64,000 nucleotides of DNA from Stakelama pacifica (GCF_004361835.1 NZ_SNWD01000001.1:186001-250000), one strand, 5' to 3'. Numbered from the stretch's first letter, positions 17,878 to 26,418 are shown. A program made the numbers and translations. The notes: generated by a model not told the origin, from the sequence alone.

Positions 17878-19064
17878 CGCGCAATTTCAAAACGCTCGAC
17901 GATATCGGCGAGGTGCGGGGCAAGCGGGTGCTAGTCCGCGAAGACCTGAACGTGCCGATGGCCGACGGTGAAGTCACCGACGCAACCCGGCTGAAGGCGA
18001 CCATGGCGACGGTGACCGAGCTTGCCGATGCCGGGGCGAAGGTCGTCGTGCTGGCGCATTTCGGGCGGCCCAAGGGGCAGCGCAACCCGGAAATGTCGCT
18101 GGCGATAGTCACAAAGCCCTATGAGGCGGTGCTGGGCCGTCCGGTGCGCTTTATCGATTTTGACGGTGCGGGCGACGCGATCGCGATGATGCAGCCGGGT
18201 GATATCGCGGTGCTGGAAAATACGCGCTTTTTTGCGGGCGAGGAAAAGAACGATCCGGCGCTTGCCGAAGAATGGGCTAAGCTGGGCGATTTCTATGTCA
18301 ACGACGCCTTTTCGGCGGCGCATCGTGCGCATGTATCGACCGAAGGGCTGGCGCATCGCCTCCCGGCCTTTGCCGGGCGAGCGATGCAGGCGGAGCTTGA
18401 CGCACTCGATGCTGCGCTGGGCGATCCGAAGCGACCGGTCGCAGCGGTGGTCGGCGGAGCCAAGGTTTCGTCCAAGCTCGACGTGCTCAAAAATCTGGTC
18501 GGGCAGGTCGACCATCTGATTATCGGCGGGGGCATGGCGAATACCTTTCTCGCCGCGCGCGGGGTCGATGTGGGCAAGAGCCTGTGCGAACATGATCTGA
18601 CCGATACCGCCGAAGCGATCATGGATGCCGCCGATACGTCGGGCTGCACCGTGCATCTTCCCTATGACGTTGTCGTGGCGAAGGAATTCCGCGCCAATCC
18701 AGAAACGCGCACGATCAACGTGCATGAGGTCGCGGCCGACGAGATGATCCTCGATATCGGTCCGGCAGCGACCGAGGCGCTCGCCGATGTGCTCAAAACC
18801 TGCCACACTTTGGTGTGGAACGGGCCGCTGGGCGCGTTCGAGACCCCCCCCTTCGATGCAGCGACGGTGACGCTGGCCAAAACGGCGGCGGCGCTGACCA
18901 AGGAAGGGTCGCTGACTTCGGTCGCGGGCGGCGGCGATACGGTCGCCGCGCTCAATCAGGCGGGGGTTGCGGATGAATTCAGCTTTGTCTCGACTGCGGG
19001 CGGTGCGTTTCTGGAATGGATGGAGGGCAAGGAATTGCCCGGCGTCGCTGCGCTGATCGACTGA
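17874..19064 (+). CDS. pgk: phosphoglycerate kinase
   Basis: Transfers phosphate from 1,3-bisphosphoglycerate to ADP. The 396-residue enzyme starts [20 protein letters not shown]. It carries [52 protein letters not shown] and [20 protein letters not shown] in the substrate domain. [40 protein letters not shown] and [12 protein letters not shown] are in the nucleotide domain. The ATG at 17874 overlaps the TGA of the MOSC gene (ATGA); the open frame further upstream is a shadow inside that gene. It ends 44 bases before a convergent MFS gene, with a long hairpin between them. Confidence 0.97.
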   Translation: MTRNFKTLDDIGEVRGKRVLVREDLNVPMADGEVTDATRLKATMATVTELADAGAKVVVLAHFGRPKGQRNPEMSLAIVTKPYEAVLGRPVRFIDFDGAGDAIAMMQPGDIAVLENTRFFAGEEKNDPALAEEWAKLGDFYVNDAFSAAHRAHVSTEGLAHRLPAFAGRAMQAELDALDAALGDPKRPVAAVVGGAKVSSKLDVLKNLVGQVDHLIIGGGMANTFLAARGVDVGKSLCEHDLTDTAEAIMDAADTSGCTVHLPYDVVVAKEFRANPETRTINVHEVAADEMILDIGPAATEALADVLKTCHTLVWNGPLGAFETPPFDAATVTLAKTAAALTKEGSLTSVAGGGDTVAALNQAGVADEFSFVSTAGGAFLEWMEGKELPGVAALID

Positions 19065-19071
19065 GCGTTCT

Positions 19072-19104
19072 GGGCGAGGGGGGCGATAAACGCTTCCCTC
19101 GCCT
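19072..19104. terminator. hairpin between convergent pgk and MFS genes
   Basis: GGCGAGGG at 19073-19080 pairs with CCCTCGCC at 19096-19103. The stem continues inwards through G-T pairs and GCG/CGC to an ATAAA loop, giving about 14 bp. It fills the gap between two converging genes and can work in either direction, although there is no T-run. Confidence 0.5.
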
Positions 19105-19108
19105 GCAT

Positions 19109-20302
19109 CTATTCCGCGCTGCTGGCACCGCGGTCGAAAAGCAGGAACGCCGCCAGCACCACCGCGCCAATGGCCGCGCCGGCAGCCGCGCTGAGCCGCC
19201 AGCCGCCCGCTTCGAAGGTCGCCGAGCCGAGCACCGAGCCCGACGCACCGACCACGAACATCGCCGTCATATAGGCCGCATTGACCCGGGAGCGAGCGTC
19301 CTGCGACAGGGCGAAGATGATTTTTTGCCCTGTAATCTGATTGAGTTGCACGGCGGCATCGATCAGGATCGCGGTGATCGCAAAGGCGATGAAACTCCCC
19401 GCCGCAGCCGCAAATCCAGCCCCCACAAAGCCCAGCACGATCAGCAGCATTGCGCCCAGCGTCGTCCACCAGATCAGCCCGTGATCGGCCAGTTTTCCGG
19501 CGAGCGGGGCGGCGAGCGCGCCGCCTGCTCCGGCAAGCGCGAACCATGCCACCTGCTGGTGCGAAAAGCCCATCGGGCCAAGCAGTTGCAGCGGAGCGGC
19601 GGTCCAGAACAGGTTGAATACCGCGAACATAGCCGATTGGTATAAAGCGCGCATCCGAAGCGAGCGATGTTGGCGAAATTGGCGCCAAACCGATGCGATA
19701 ATCGCACTATAGCTCAGCCGGGTTTCGGGCGTTCGCTGAGGACAGAAATAAAGCAATAACAATGCTATAGCGGACATTGCTAAGGCCGAGGCGTAGAAGA
19801 TAGAACGCCAGCCAGCAAGATCGGCGGCGAAGCTGGCCAGCGGGCGCGAGAGCATGATGCCGAACAGCAGCCCGCTCATGATCGTACCGATCACGCTCCC
19901 CTGCCGTTCGGGGCGGGCGAGGTGCGAAGCGAGCGGCAGAACGATCTGCGCTCCGGTTGCGCAAATGCCGGTAACCAGCGATGCGAGCAGGAAAGTTGCC
20001 GGGCCGGTCGATAGTGCAACGCCGATACAGCCCAATATTGTCCCGGCCACCGCGAGCAGCGCAAGCCGCCGGTTTTCGAACAGATCGCCCAGCGGAACGA
20101 ACAGCGCCAGCCCCGCGCCATAGCCCAATTGGGTGAGCGTGGTGATCAGCCCGGCGCTTTGCGGCGACAGTCCGATCTCCGGCCCGATGGTGTCGATCAG
20201 CGTCTGTGCGTAATAGATGTTGGCGACCAGCACACCGCAGGTCGCCGACATCAGCAGCAATAGCGGGCGCGAAAGGCCGGAAGGATGCGCGTTTTCGGTC
20301 AT
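19109..20302 (-). CDS. MFS transporter (DHA1-like exporter)
   Basis: A major facilitator protein of about 397 residues with twelve hydrophobic segments. Landmarks are IYYAQTLIDTIGPEIGLSPQ in helix 1 and its loop, LGYGAGLALFVPLGDLFENRR with the motif-A-like G-x3-D-x2-x-R-R loop between helices 2 and 3, and LPLASHLARPERQGSVIGTI in helix 5. Family members export drugs or metabolites by proton antiport; the substrate here is unknown. ATG at 20302 (MTENAHPSGLSRPLLLL) is preferred because GGAGAG lies about 7 bases before it; the frame extends 12 codons upstream. It interrupts the otherwise plus-strand carbon cluster. Confidence 0.87.
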   Translation of the reverse strand: MTENAHPSGLSRPLLLLMSATCGVLVANIYYAQTLIDTIGPEIGLSPQSAGLITTLTQLGYGAGLALFVPLGDLFENRRLALLAVAGTILGCIGVALSTGPATFLLASLVTGICATGAQIVLPLASHLARPERQGSVIGTIMSGLLFGIMLSRPLASFAADLAGWRSIFYASALAMSAIALLLLYFCPQRTPETRLSYSAIIASVWRQFRQHRSLRMRALYQSAMFAVFNLFWTAAPLQLLGPMGFSHQQVAWFALAGAGGALAAPLAGKLADHGLIWWTTLGAMLLIVLGFVGAGFAAAAGSFIAFAITAILIDAAVQLNQITGQKIIFALSQDARSRVNAAYMTAMFVVGASGSVLGSATFEAGGWRLSAAAGAAIGAVVLAAFLLFDRGASSAE

Positions 20303-20330
20303 GCAGCGCTCTCCACCCCATTTCGGCGCG

Positions 20331-20427
20331 TGGCGCAACCTTATGGCGCAACCTCGCGCGCAATCGTGCCGCCGTCCCCAATCCGGGCATTGAGAACGTT
20401 ATCGAAAAAAATGCCGCATTGCGGCGT
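20331..20427 (-). promoter_or_regulatory. direct repeat and minus-strand terminator-like hairpin upstream of the MFS gene
   Basis: The 185-base divergent region between the MFS gene and the aldolase gene holds two signals. TGGCGCAACCT occurs twice, at 20331-20341 and 20344-20354, a 13-base-spaced direct repeat just before the MFS start. At 20405-20427, on the minus strand, GCCGC-AAT-GCGGC is followed by a run of seven T, the layout of an intrinsic terminator. A CATAAT hexamer at 20454-20459 could be the aldolase promoter -10. No minus-strand gene lies upstream, so the terminator may be an attenuator in the MFS leader or may stop antisense transcription. Confidence 0.4.
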
Positions 20428-20487
20428 CTTTCGCGCTGTGGTTAACCGTTTGCCATAATCAAAACAGGCAAGAACGGGGTGGTAGCA

Positions 20488-21375
20488 ATGCAAGACGGCG
20501 AAATGAAACGGAAGATCGGCGAGGGCAACGGCTTTATCGCGGCGCTCGATCAGAGCGGCGGTTCGACGCCCAAGGCGCTGAGCGGATACGGCATCGACGA
20601 AAGCGCGTATTCGGATGAAGCGGAGATGTTCGCGTTGATCCACGATATGCGCAGCCGGATCATCAGCTCGCCCGCTTTCACCGGTGACAAGGTGCTGGGC
20701 GCGATCCTGTTCGAACGCACGATGGACGGGACGGTCGGCGGCAAACCCACCCCGACCGCGCTGAAGGACAAGGACATTGTCCCCTTCATCAAGATCGACA
20801 AGGGACTGGAAGAAGAAGCCAACGGCGTTCAGCTGATGAAGCCGATGCCCGAACTCGACCAGCTGCTGACCCGCGCCAAAGGGCTGGGCGTGTTCGGCAC
20901 CAAGGAACGTTCGGTGATCCACCATGCGAACCGCGAAGGCATTGCGGCGGTGGTCGCGCAGCAGTTCGAGGTGGCGCAGCAGGTGCTGGGCCATGGCATG
21001 ATGCCGATCATCGAGCCCGAAGTGAACATCAGGAGCGATGACCGCGCCGAGGCTGATGCGATCCTGCGCGACGAACTGCTCTCAGCGCTCGACCGCCTGC
21101 CGGGCGATGTCGAGGTAATGCTGAAATTGTCGATTCCGGCCGAGGCGGGGCTGTTCAACGACCTGATCGACCATCCGCGCGTGCTGCGCGTCGTGGCGCT
21201 GTCAGGCGGATTTTCGCGCACCGATGCGTGCACCGAATTGTCCAAAAATCCGGGCATGATCGCCAGCTTCAGCCGCGCGCTGCTGTCCGACCTGCGAGCC
21301 CAGATGAGCGATGACGAGTTCGACAAGGCGCTGGGCGAAGCGATCGACGAGATTTACGCCGCGTCGACCTGTTGA
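20488..21375 (+). CDS. fda: fructose-bisphosphate aldolase, class I
   Basis: Cleaves fructose 1,6-bisphosphate through a Schiff-base lysine, without metal. The 295-residue protein resembles the vertebrate-type class I aldolases found in some bacteria: GFIAALDQSGGSTPKALSGY near residue 15, FERTMDGTVGGKPTP, VPFIKIDKGL with a strand lysine, MMPIIEPEVNI, VEVMLKLSIP with the Schiff-base-type lysine, and ALSGGFSRTDAC in the phosphate site. ATG at 20488 is preferred over an in-frame GTG three codons earlier because GGGGTGG lies 5 bases before it. It lies near tkt-gap-pgk but is separated by the MFS gene and has its own promoter region and terminator. Confidence 0.93.
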   Translation: MQDGEMKRKIGEGNGFIAALDQSGGSTPKALSGYGIDESAYSDEAEMFALIHDMRSRIISSPAFTGDKVLGAILFERTMDGTVGGKPTPTALKDKDIVPFIKIDKGLEEEANGVQLMKPMPELDQLLTRAKGLGVFGTKERSVIHHANREGIAAVVAQQFEVAQQVLGHGMMPIIEPEVNIRSDDRAEADAILRDELLSALDRLPGDVEVMLKLSIPAEAGLFNDLIDHPRVLRVVALSGGFSRTDACTELSKNPGMIASFSRALLSDLRAQMSDDEFDKALGEAIDEIYAASTC

Positions 21376-21387
21376 GGTGAGGGAAAG

Positions 21388-21409
21388 GGGCGGACCCGGA
21401 GGTTCGCCC
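21388..21409 (+). terminator. intrinsic terminator of the aldolase gene
   Basis: GGGCGGACC at 21388-21396 pairs fully (one G-T) with GGTTCGCCC at 21401-21409 around a CGGA loop. It is 12 bases after the stop codon. A seven-T run follows, but about 17 bases downstream (21427-21433). Confidence 0.7.
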
Positions 21410-21435
21410 TTCCTAAGTATACTGCATTTTTTTGT

Positions 21436-21570
21436 GGTGCGGGCCGGGTTGTTGCGCTTTGCCCGGAGCAGCCCGGCTGCCTTCGCTACCTCCGTGCAAC
21501 ACGGCTATCGTGCCGGCCCGCATATGAAACGCCGCAGCCTCAAATGGCTGCCTTTCTCTTACAAAAAGAG
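21436..21570 (+). ncRNA. candidate structured non-coding RNA
   Basis: The 277 bases between the aldolase and ribosomal oxygenase genes carry no credible reading frame but unusual pairing potential. A perfect 10-bp inverted repeat, TGCGGGCCGG at 21438-21447 and CCGGCCCGCA at 21513-21522, encloses two small hairpins: GCAGC-CCG-GCTGC (21468-21480) and CCGTG-CAA-CACGG (21492-21504). A further stem, GCAGCC-TCAAAT-GGCTGC (21534-21551), follows with a pyrimidine-rich tail. That is the outline of a multibranched RNA with a terminator-like end. It could be an independent sRNA, a leader of the oxygenase gene or a processed 3' RNA of the aldolase transcript. No known family is recognised. Confidence 0.4.
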
Positions 21571-21652
21571 CATATAGAGCGAACCCCTACACTTCCGCCC
21601 GAAGCTGTACGGTCGCACAACCATCCGGGTGCGATTTTTCACGCGAGTAAAT

Positions 21653-22816
21653 ATGCAATTTCGAGAGTTCGACATCGAAGGTTTCCTGCGTGATTATTGG
21701 CAGCGCAGGCCATTACTGATCCGGAATCCGTGGGTGGATTGGCGCAATCCACTCGACCCCGATGAACTTGCGGGCCTTGCCTGCGAAGACGGCATTGAGG
21801 CACGCCTGATCGAGCAGACAAGCGCCCAGCCGCAGCGGGCCTGGAATGTCGAACATGGGCCCTTGCCTGAATCGCGTTTCGATGCCCTTGAAAAGCAGCG
21901 CTGGACTCTGCTCGTTCAGGCTGTCGATCACCATGTTCCGGACGTTGCCGCTCTCATCACGCCGTTCCGCTTCATCCCCAACTGGCGGATCGATGACGTC
22001 ATGGTGAGCTATGCCAAGGATGGGGGCGGCGTCGGTCCGCATTTCGATCACTATGACGTGTTTCTGATTCAGGGGGCAGGCCGGCGCCTGTGGCAGGTCG
22101 GCCCGATGTGCGATTCCAGCACCGAATTGCTGCCGCATGATGATTTGCGTTTGCTCGCCGATTTCGAGGCAAGCGAGGAGTGGATTCTGGAGCCGGGCGA
22201 TATTTTGTACGTCCCGCCAGGCATCGCCCATAATGGCGTGGCAATCGGCGACGAATGCATGACCTATTCGATCGGTTTTCGTGCGCCCTCAAGCAGCGAG
22301 CTGATCGCGCATTATTGCGACGAAATGCTGGATAATCTGCAGGATGATTATCGTTACAGCGATCCGGACCTGAAGGTTCAGGCCAATCAGGGGGAAATTA
22401 CCAGCGCCGCGATTGCCCGGCTAAAAGACATGATCGCTGAAAAAATGCTGGATAGCGCCGCGTTTGCGAGCTGGTTCGGTCGCTACAGCACCACCCCGAA
22501 ATATCCCGATATCGACTGGCAGCCGGAAGAGCCTGTTGAAATTGAAGCGCTGCAGTCCGGCATCGCCAGCGAACTGCCGATGCGCCGAAATCCGGCCAGT
22601 CGGTTTTCGTTTTTCCGGCAGGGGGCGGGGTCGGTGTTGCTGTTCGTCGACGGGCAGAGTTTCGAATGTTCGGCCGAAGTGGCGGCCTTTGCTGAATTGC
22701 TGTGCTCGACCGATTGCTTCACGCTTGATCGCGGCATGGCGGCTTCGCGCCCTGTGCTCGAACTGCTCAGGACGCTTTTTGATCAGGGCAGCCTTGCCTT
22801 CGAATATGAAGCGTAG
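21653..22816 (+). CDS. roxA: ribosomal oxygenase, JmjC-type cupin (YcfD/RoxA-like)
   Basis: A 2-oxoglutarate and Fe(II)-dependent oxygenase of 387 residues resembling YcfD/RoxA, which hydroxylates an arginine of ribosomal protein uL16 in E. coli. The start MQFREFDIEGFLRDYWQRRP aligns with the family N-terminus. The jelly roll holds the facial triad: the H-x-D pair in GPHFDHYDVFLIQ and the distal His in VPPGIAHNGV. The C-terminal 150 residues form the winged-helix-like tail (PMRRNPASRFSFF). ATG at 21653 is chosen by alignment; a GTG eight codons earlier is possible and neither has a strong ribosome site. The gene sits beside an rRNA pseudouridine synthase, which fits ribosome modification. Confidence 0.85.
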   Translation: MQFREFDIEGFLRDYWQRRPLLIRNPWVDWRNPLDPDELAGLACEDGIEARLIEQTSAQPQRAWNVEHGPLPESRFDALEKQRWTLLVQAVDHHVPDVAALITPFRFIPNWRIDDVMVSYAKDGGGVGPHFDHYDVFLIQGAGRRLWQVGPMCDSSTELLPHDDLRLLADFEASEEWILEPGDILYVPPGIAHNGVAIGDECMTYSIGFRAPSSSELIAHYCDEMLDNLQDDYRYSDPDLKVQANQGEITSAAIARLKDMIAEKMLDSAAFASWFGRYSTTPKYPDIDWQPEEPVEIEALQSGIASELPMRRNPASRFSFFRQGAGSVLLFVDGQSFECSAEVAAFAELLCSTDCFTLDRGMAASRPVLELLRTLFDQGSLAFEYEA

Positions 22817-22827
22817 CCTGCCAGCGA

Positions 22828-23382
22828 TCAGGGTATATCAATCTCGCGCCACTCACCCGGCGCTACATCGTCGATCGCCCAGTCGCCGACAGACCAGCGC
22901 ACAAGCCGGAGCGTGGGATGGCCAACCGCGGCGGTCATCCTTCGCACCTGACGGTTTTTGCCTTCGCGTATCGTGAGGCTGAGCCAGCAATCGGGCACCG
23001 ATTTGCGGTAACGGACCGGCGGATCGCGCGGCCAGAGGTTGAAATCGTCGATGCGTTCGACTTTGGCGGGCCGCGTCATGCCGTCTTTCAACCGTACGCC
23101 GGTTCGCAGCCTGTCGAGGCTTTTCTCGGCAACATCGCCCTCAACCTGCACCAGATAGGTTTTCGGCATTTTGAATTTGGGATCGGCGATCCGCGCCTGC
23201 AGTCGCCCGTCATCGGTCAGCAGCAGCAAGCCCTCGCTATCCAGATCAAGCCGACCCGCGGGGTATATGCCGGGAACATCTATGAACTGCGACAAGGTTG
23301 GCCGCTGTGATCCTGCGGTGCCGCGATCAGTAAACTGGCACAGCACGCCATGGGGTTTGTTGAAAAGGATTAGTCGCGGCAT
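22828..23382 (-). CDS. rluE: rRNA large-subunit pseudouridine synthase, RsuA/RluE family
   Basis: Isomerises a uridine in rRNA to pseudouridine. The 184-residue protein lacks the N-terminal S4 domain, as RluE does. It starts directly with LILFNKPHGVLCQF, then has YPAGRLDLDSEGLLLLTDDG with the catalytic Asp in GRLD. KTYLVQVEGDV follows, and then LTIREGKNRQVRRMTAAVGHPTLRLVRWSVG. Which site it modifies (23S U2457 for E. coli RluE) is inferred. It converges on the ribosomal oxygenase gene with 11 bases between their ends. Confidence 0.88.
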   Translation of the reverse strand: MPRLILFNKPHGVLCQFTDRGTAGSQRPTLSQFIDVPGIYPAGRLDLDSEGLLLLTDDGRLQARIADPKFKMPKTYLVQVEGDVAEKSLDRLRTGVRLKDGMTRPAKVERIDDFNLWPRDPPVRYRKSVPDCWLSLTIREGKNRQVRRMTAAVGHPTLRLVRWSVGDWAIDDVAPGEWREIDIP

Positions 23383-23547
23383 GGAGCCTCTGATGATGGG
23401 ATTGGCGCGAGCGATCGCCTGCCCGGTTGTGGCGGTGCATGCTATGTCTTCGAAAGTACCAGCGAAAGCAAATGCAGGACGAAGACCGGGGCGCGGGTTC
23501 GGTCACGCCCGCTTGAAGCATGCCGCGCCCCACGCTAACCAGCGCTG

Positions 23548-24231
23548 GTGACTGACGATATCCACGCTTCGCCCGAACGCTATTTCGCCGAGGGGTTTCA
23601 GCCGCAGGGCGGCTCCGGCTCGTGTGAGCTGTATCTTATTTCTCCGCCCGCAATGGCGGACGGCTTTATCGACCGTCTGGCGCGCGCATTCGATGCCGGG
23701 CCGGTGGCGGCGTTCCAGTTTCGGGTGAAGGATATGGACCAGCATAGCGCGGCGCGGCTTGCCGAACCGCTTCAGGCGCTGTGCGCGGATCGCGATGTCG
23801 CCTTTATCGTCAATGACGATGTCAGCCTTGCCAAAAGGCTGGGCGCGGACGGGGTGCATCTGGGGCAGAGCGACGGTGATCCTGCCGACGCGCGGGCGAT
23901 CCTTGGCCCCACCGTCCAGATCGGCGTCACCTGTCATGACAGCCGCCATCTGGCGATGGAAGCGGGCGAGGCGGGGGCGGACTATGTCGCGTTCGGCAGT
24001 TTTTATCCCACCACGACCAAGGTGGTGAAGCATCATCCCGACCCGGCGATCCTGACCTGGTGGTCGCAGGTGTTCGAGCTTCCCTGTGTCGCGATCGGCG
24101 GGATCACGCCCGACAATGCGCGCCCGCTGGTCGAGGCGGGGGCCGATTTCCTCGCGGTCAGCGGCGCGGTGTGGAACGGTGATGAGGCAGCGGCGGTGCG
24201 CGCCTTTACGCGGGTGCTGCGGGGCGAATAA
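23548..24231 (+). CDS. thiE: thiamine phosphate synthase
   Basis: Joins HMP-PP and thiazole phosphate to thiamine phosphate. The 227-residue TIM barrel carries LYLISPP at strand 1, AAFQFRVKDMD, FIVNDDVSLAKRLGADGVHL with the phosphate-binding region, GQSDGDPADARAILG, VGVTCHDSRH-like IGVTCHDSRHLAMEAGEAGA, YVAFGSFYPTTTK and VAIGGITPDNARPLVEAGAD near the end. The N-terminal 25 residues are an extension. GTG at 23548 is the only plausible start and its ribosome site is weak. No TPP riboswitch elements are seen in the 165 bases upstream. The kinase gene converges on it three bases away. Confidence 0.92.
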   Translation: MTDDIHASPERYFAEGFQPQGGSGSCELYLISPPAMADGFIDRLARAFDAGPVAAFQFRVKDMDQHSAARLAEPLQALCADRDVAFIVNDDVSLAKRLGADGVHLGQSDGDPADARAILGPTVQIGVTCHDSRHLAMEAGEAGADYVAFGSFYPTTTKVVKHHPDPAILTWWSQVFELPCVAIGGITPDNARPLVEAGADFLAVSGAVWNGDEAAAVRAFTRVLRGE

Positions 24232-24234
24232 GCG

Positions 24235-25515
24235 TTACGGCTTTGGCGGCGTGGGTATGGTGAGGCGGACGGCGAGGCCGCCGAGCGACGATGCGCCGAA
24301 AGCGAGTCCGCCGTCGAAGCGAGTCATCAGCCGGTGCGCGGTCGGGATGCCGAGGCCGAAGCCCGATGTGTCGCGGCTGCGCGCTTCGTCGAGGCGGAAG
24401 AACGGGTCGAGAATCGCCTCATAATGCTCCGGCGGGATGCCGGGGCCGTCATCCTCGATCACGATGACGGGGCGCTGCGCTTCGTCACGTTCGATATGGA
24501 TCGTGACGCGCTCGCCATAAAGCATCGCATTTTCGATCAGCGCGAAGAGCGCGATGGCGAGCGGCTCGGGATAGGTGGTGATTGCGCCGCTATCGTCGGG
24601 ACGCAAATCGATGTGGTGCGCCAGCGGGGCGATCACATCGCGGATAAATTCGGTCAGATCGATGCTACCGGGGTCGGCGGGCATATGCTGGGCGCGCAGG
24701 AATTGCTGGAGCGAGGCGAGCAGCGCTTCCATTTCATCGACATTGGCGTGCATCAGTAGCTTCACGTCTTCATCGTCGATCAGGTCGGCTGCCATTTTCT
24801 GCCGCGCGAGCGGCGTGCGCAGATCATGGCTGATCGCTTCGAACGACGTCGCCTGATCCTTGATGAGCCGCGCGATGCGCGCCTGCATATGGTTCATCGC
24901 ATGGGCAAGGTCGCGCAGGTCGCGCGGGCCGAATTCGGGAATCGCGACCTCGCGCCCATGGCCGATCTGATCGGCGGCGCGGGTGAGGCGGCGCAAAGGG
25001 CGGTTGAGGAAATGGAGCGAGACAAGGCCGAGCGCGAGCAGGCTTGCCGTCATCAGCAAGGTCATCACGATCGCGCGCCACGCGACAGGCCACATCGACC
25101 CGATGCCGATCGATCGGAAATTGAGCCAGTTGCCGTCGGCAAGCCGGATCGACCCGACGAGATCGTCGCTGCCGCCGCTTCCCGCCTGCCGCGCGACGCG
25201 TAAGGAGCGACCGCCAAGGCTCGGCTCCCATGCGGTGATCGTGTGCGCGATGGCGGCGCTTTCGGACGAAGCGGGGCCGGAAGGGATGGCGGGGGCCGGG
25301 GTGACCGAGGCGGAGAGGAAGCGCGTGGTCATCGCACCCGAGGTGCGGTCCGGAGCGATGGCGTGCAGCCGGTCGCTGACGACGAGCAGCTCGGCAATGC
25401 GGCGGGCATGATCCTCACGCGCGGTTTGCCGGTCGATCGCCTGATAGAAGGACAGGCTGGCCCCGAGCTGAATCGCGCCGAGCGCGAGCACGAGGACCGC
25501 GATATAAGCGACCAT
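24235..25515 (-). CDS. orphan sensor histidine kinase with HAMP domain (EnvZ-like)
   Basis: An inner-membrane histidine kinase of about 426 residues. Transmembrane helix 1 (VAYIAVLVLALGAIQLGA) begins at residue 2. A periplasmic sensor of about 120 residues and helix 2 (IVMTLLMTASLLALGLVSL) follow, then a HAMP linker (RPLRRLTRAADQIG). The H box is FEAISHDLRTPLARQ at about residue 225. The ATPase domain has the N box ALIENAMLYGE, the G1 box VIEDDGPGIPPEH and GFGLGIPTAHRL. The R-T-P-L-A form is typical of EnvZ/OmpR-like kinases. No response regulator gene is visible next to it. ATG at 25515 is conservative; a CTG ten codons earlier at 25545 has GGGAGA 6 bases upstream and may be the real start. 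Confidence 0.87.
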   Translation of the reverse strand: MVAYIAVLVLALGAIQLGASLSFYQAIDRQTAREDHARRIAELLVVSDRLHAIAPDRTSGAMTTRFLSASVTPAPAIPSGPASSESAAIAHTITAWEPSLGGRSLRVARQAGSGGSDDLVGSIRLADGNWLNFRSIGIGSMWPVAWRAIVMTLLMTASLLALGLVSLHFLNRPLRRLTRAADQIGHGREVAIPEFGPRDLRDLAHAMNHMQARIARLIKDQATSFEAISHDLRTPLARQKMAADLIDDEDVKLLMHANVDEMEALLASLQQFLRAQHMPADPGSIDLTEFIRDVIAPLAHHIDLRPDDSGAITTYPEPLAIALFALIENAMLYGERVTIHIERDEAQRPVIVIEDDGPGIPPEHYEAILDPFFRLDEARSRDTSGFGLGIPTAHRLMTRFDGGLAFGASSLGGLAVRLTIPTPPKP

Positions 25516-25752
25516 GCGCGGGCGATGAGGTCGGATGGCGAACAGAGCGTCTCTCCCGTTGGGACGGACTGTCCATGGCGGGCGCTGCGCCGTCAAGCCG
25601 TTCGCGTTGCGGGGCGGGGCGGGGAAACAAGCGCGCGCACGCTTCGTTGAGAATCGATCCGCAGCAATGGCGAAAGGAATTGCGCGATTTCTGAGGGCGA
25701 GAAGACCGGGGCGCGTGCAGGCGCGCCCGCGCTGCTGTCGGGCTTTGGCTGG

Positions 25753-26418
25753 GTGATGCTGGTGCTGTTGCTGGGCGCGGTGGCGCTGTTCGCGGCGACG
25801 GTGCGGATCGGGCCGGATAAGCGCGCGGCGGCGGCTGAGCCTGCGCCAGATGCGGGCGCGAGGCCGCTCGTCCGGCTGAAACATCGCGAGCGCGCGGCGC
25901 AGGCGATGGCGGAGGAACCGGCGATGCCCGCGCCTGCGCCGTCGATTCCGCGCATCTCTCCTGCGGGTGAGCCGATGCTTTCCATTCCGGTGGCGGGGGT
26001 CGGGATCGATCAGATTACCGACAGCTATGGCGATCCGCGCGGCGAGAATGGCCGCACGCATGAGGGCACCGACATCATGGCGCCGAGCGGGACGAAGGTG
26101 CTCGCCGCCGCGCCCGGAACCATCGAGAAACTCTATTTCAGCAAGGGCGGCGGCGGAATCACCGTCTATCAGCGCTCGGCGGGCGGAGGATGGATGTTCT
26201 ATTACGCGCATCTGGGCGGCTATGCCCCCGATCTGAAAGAAGGGATGCACGTCAAAGCAGGCGATGTCATCGGCTATGTCGGCGATACCGGCAATGCCGC
26301 GCCGGGGGTGCATCACCTGCATTTCGGGGTCTCGCGGCTCGCGCCGGGGGACGGATGGTGGCAGGGAGTGCCGGTCGATCCCTATCCGCTGCTTGCTCAA
26401 AACGCGCATGGCGGTTAA
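25753..26418 (+). CDS. M23 family metallopeptidase (LytM-like)
   Basis: A membrane-anchored or secreted cell-wall endopeptidase or regulator. After an N-terminal hydrophobic segment ([15 protein letters not shown]) and an Ala/Pro-rich linker (about 25-70), the LytM domain begins at [20 protein letters not shown]. The zinc ligands are visible as H-E-G-T-D ([13 protein letters not shown]) and the H-x-H in [10 protein letters not shown], so the site looks complete. The start is uncertain. GTG at 25753 and ATG at 25756 lack a ribosome site, while the frame is open back to 25651 and an in-frame ATT at 25687 has AAGGA about 8 bases before it. It is divergent from the kinase gene; their long frames overlap on opposite strands only as shadow. 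Confidence 0.83.
   Translation: MMLVLLLGAVALFAATVRIGPDKRAAAAEPAPDAGARPLVRLKHRERAAQAMAEEPAMPAPAPSIPRISPAGEPMLSIPVAGVGIDQITDSYGDPRGENGRTHEGTDIMAPSGTKVLAAAPGTIEKLYFSKGGGGITVYQRSAGGGWMFYYAHLGGYAPDLKEGMHVKAGDVIGYVGDTGNAAPGVHHLHFGVSRLAPGDGWWQGVPVDPYPLLAQNAHGG

Noticed and set aside
21311..21577. 88-codon frame running from the end of the aldolase gene into the structured interval
   Set aside because: It begins inside the aldolase gene in another frame, has no ribosome site and crosses the terminator; the stems explain the interval better.
23383..23547. Possible TPP riboswitch before thiE
   Set aside because: None of the conserved thi-box segments (CTGAGA, or the ACC-x-GAACCTGA type) is present.
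25516..26409. Upstream extension of the histidine kinase frame by about 300 codons
   Set aside because: The extension is antisense to the M23 peptidase gene, which has complete zinc motifs, and lacks any domain.
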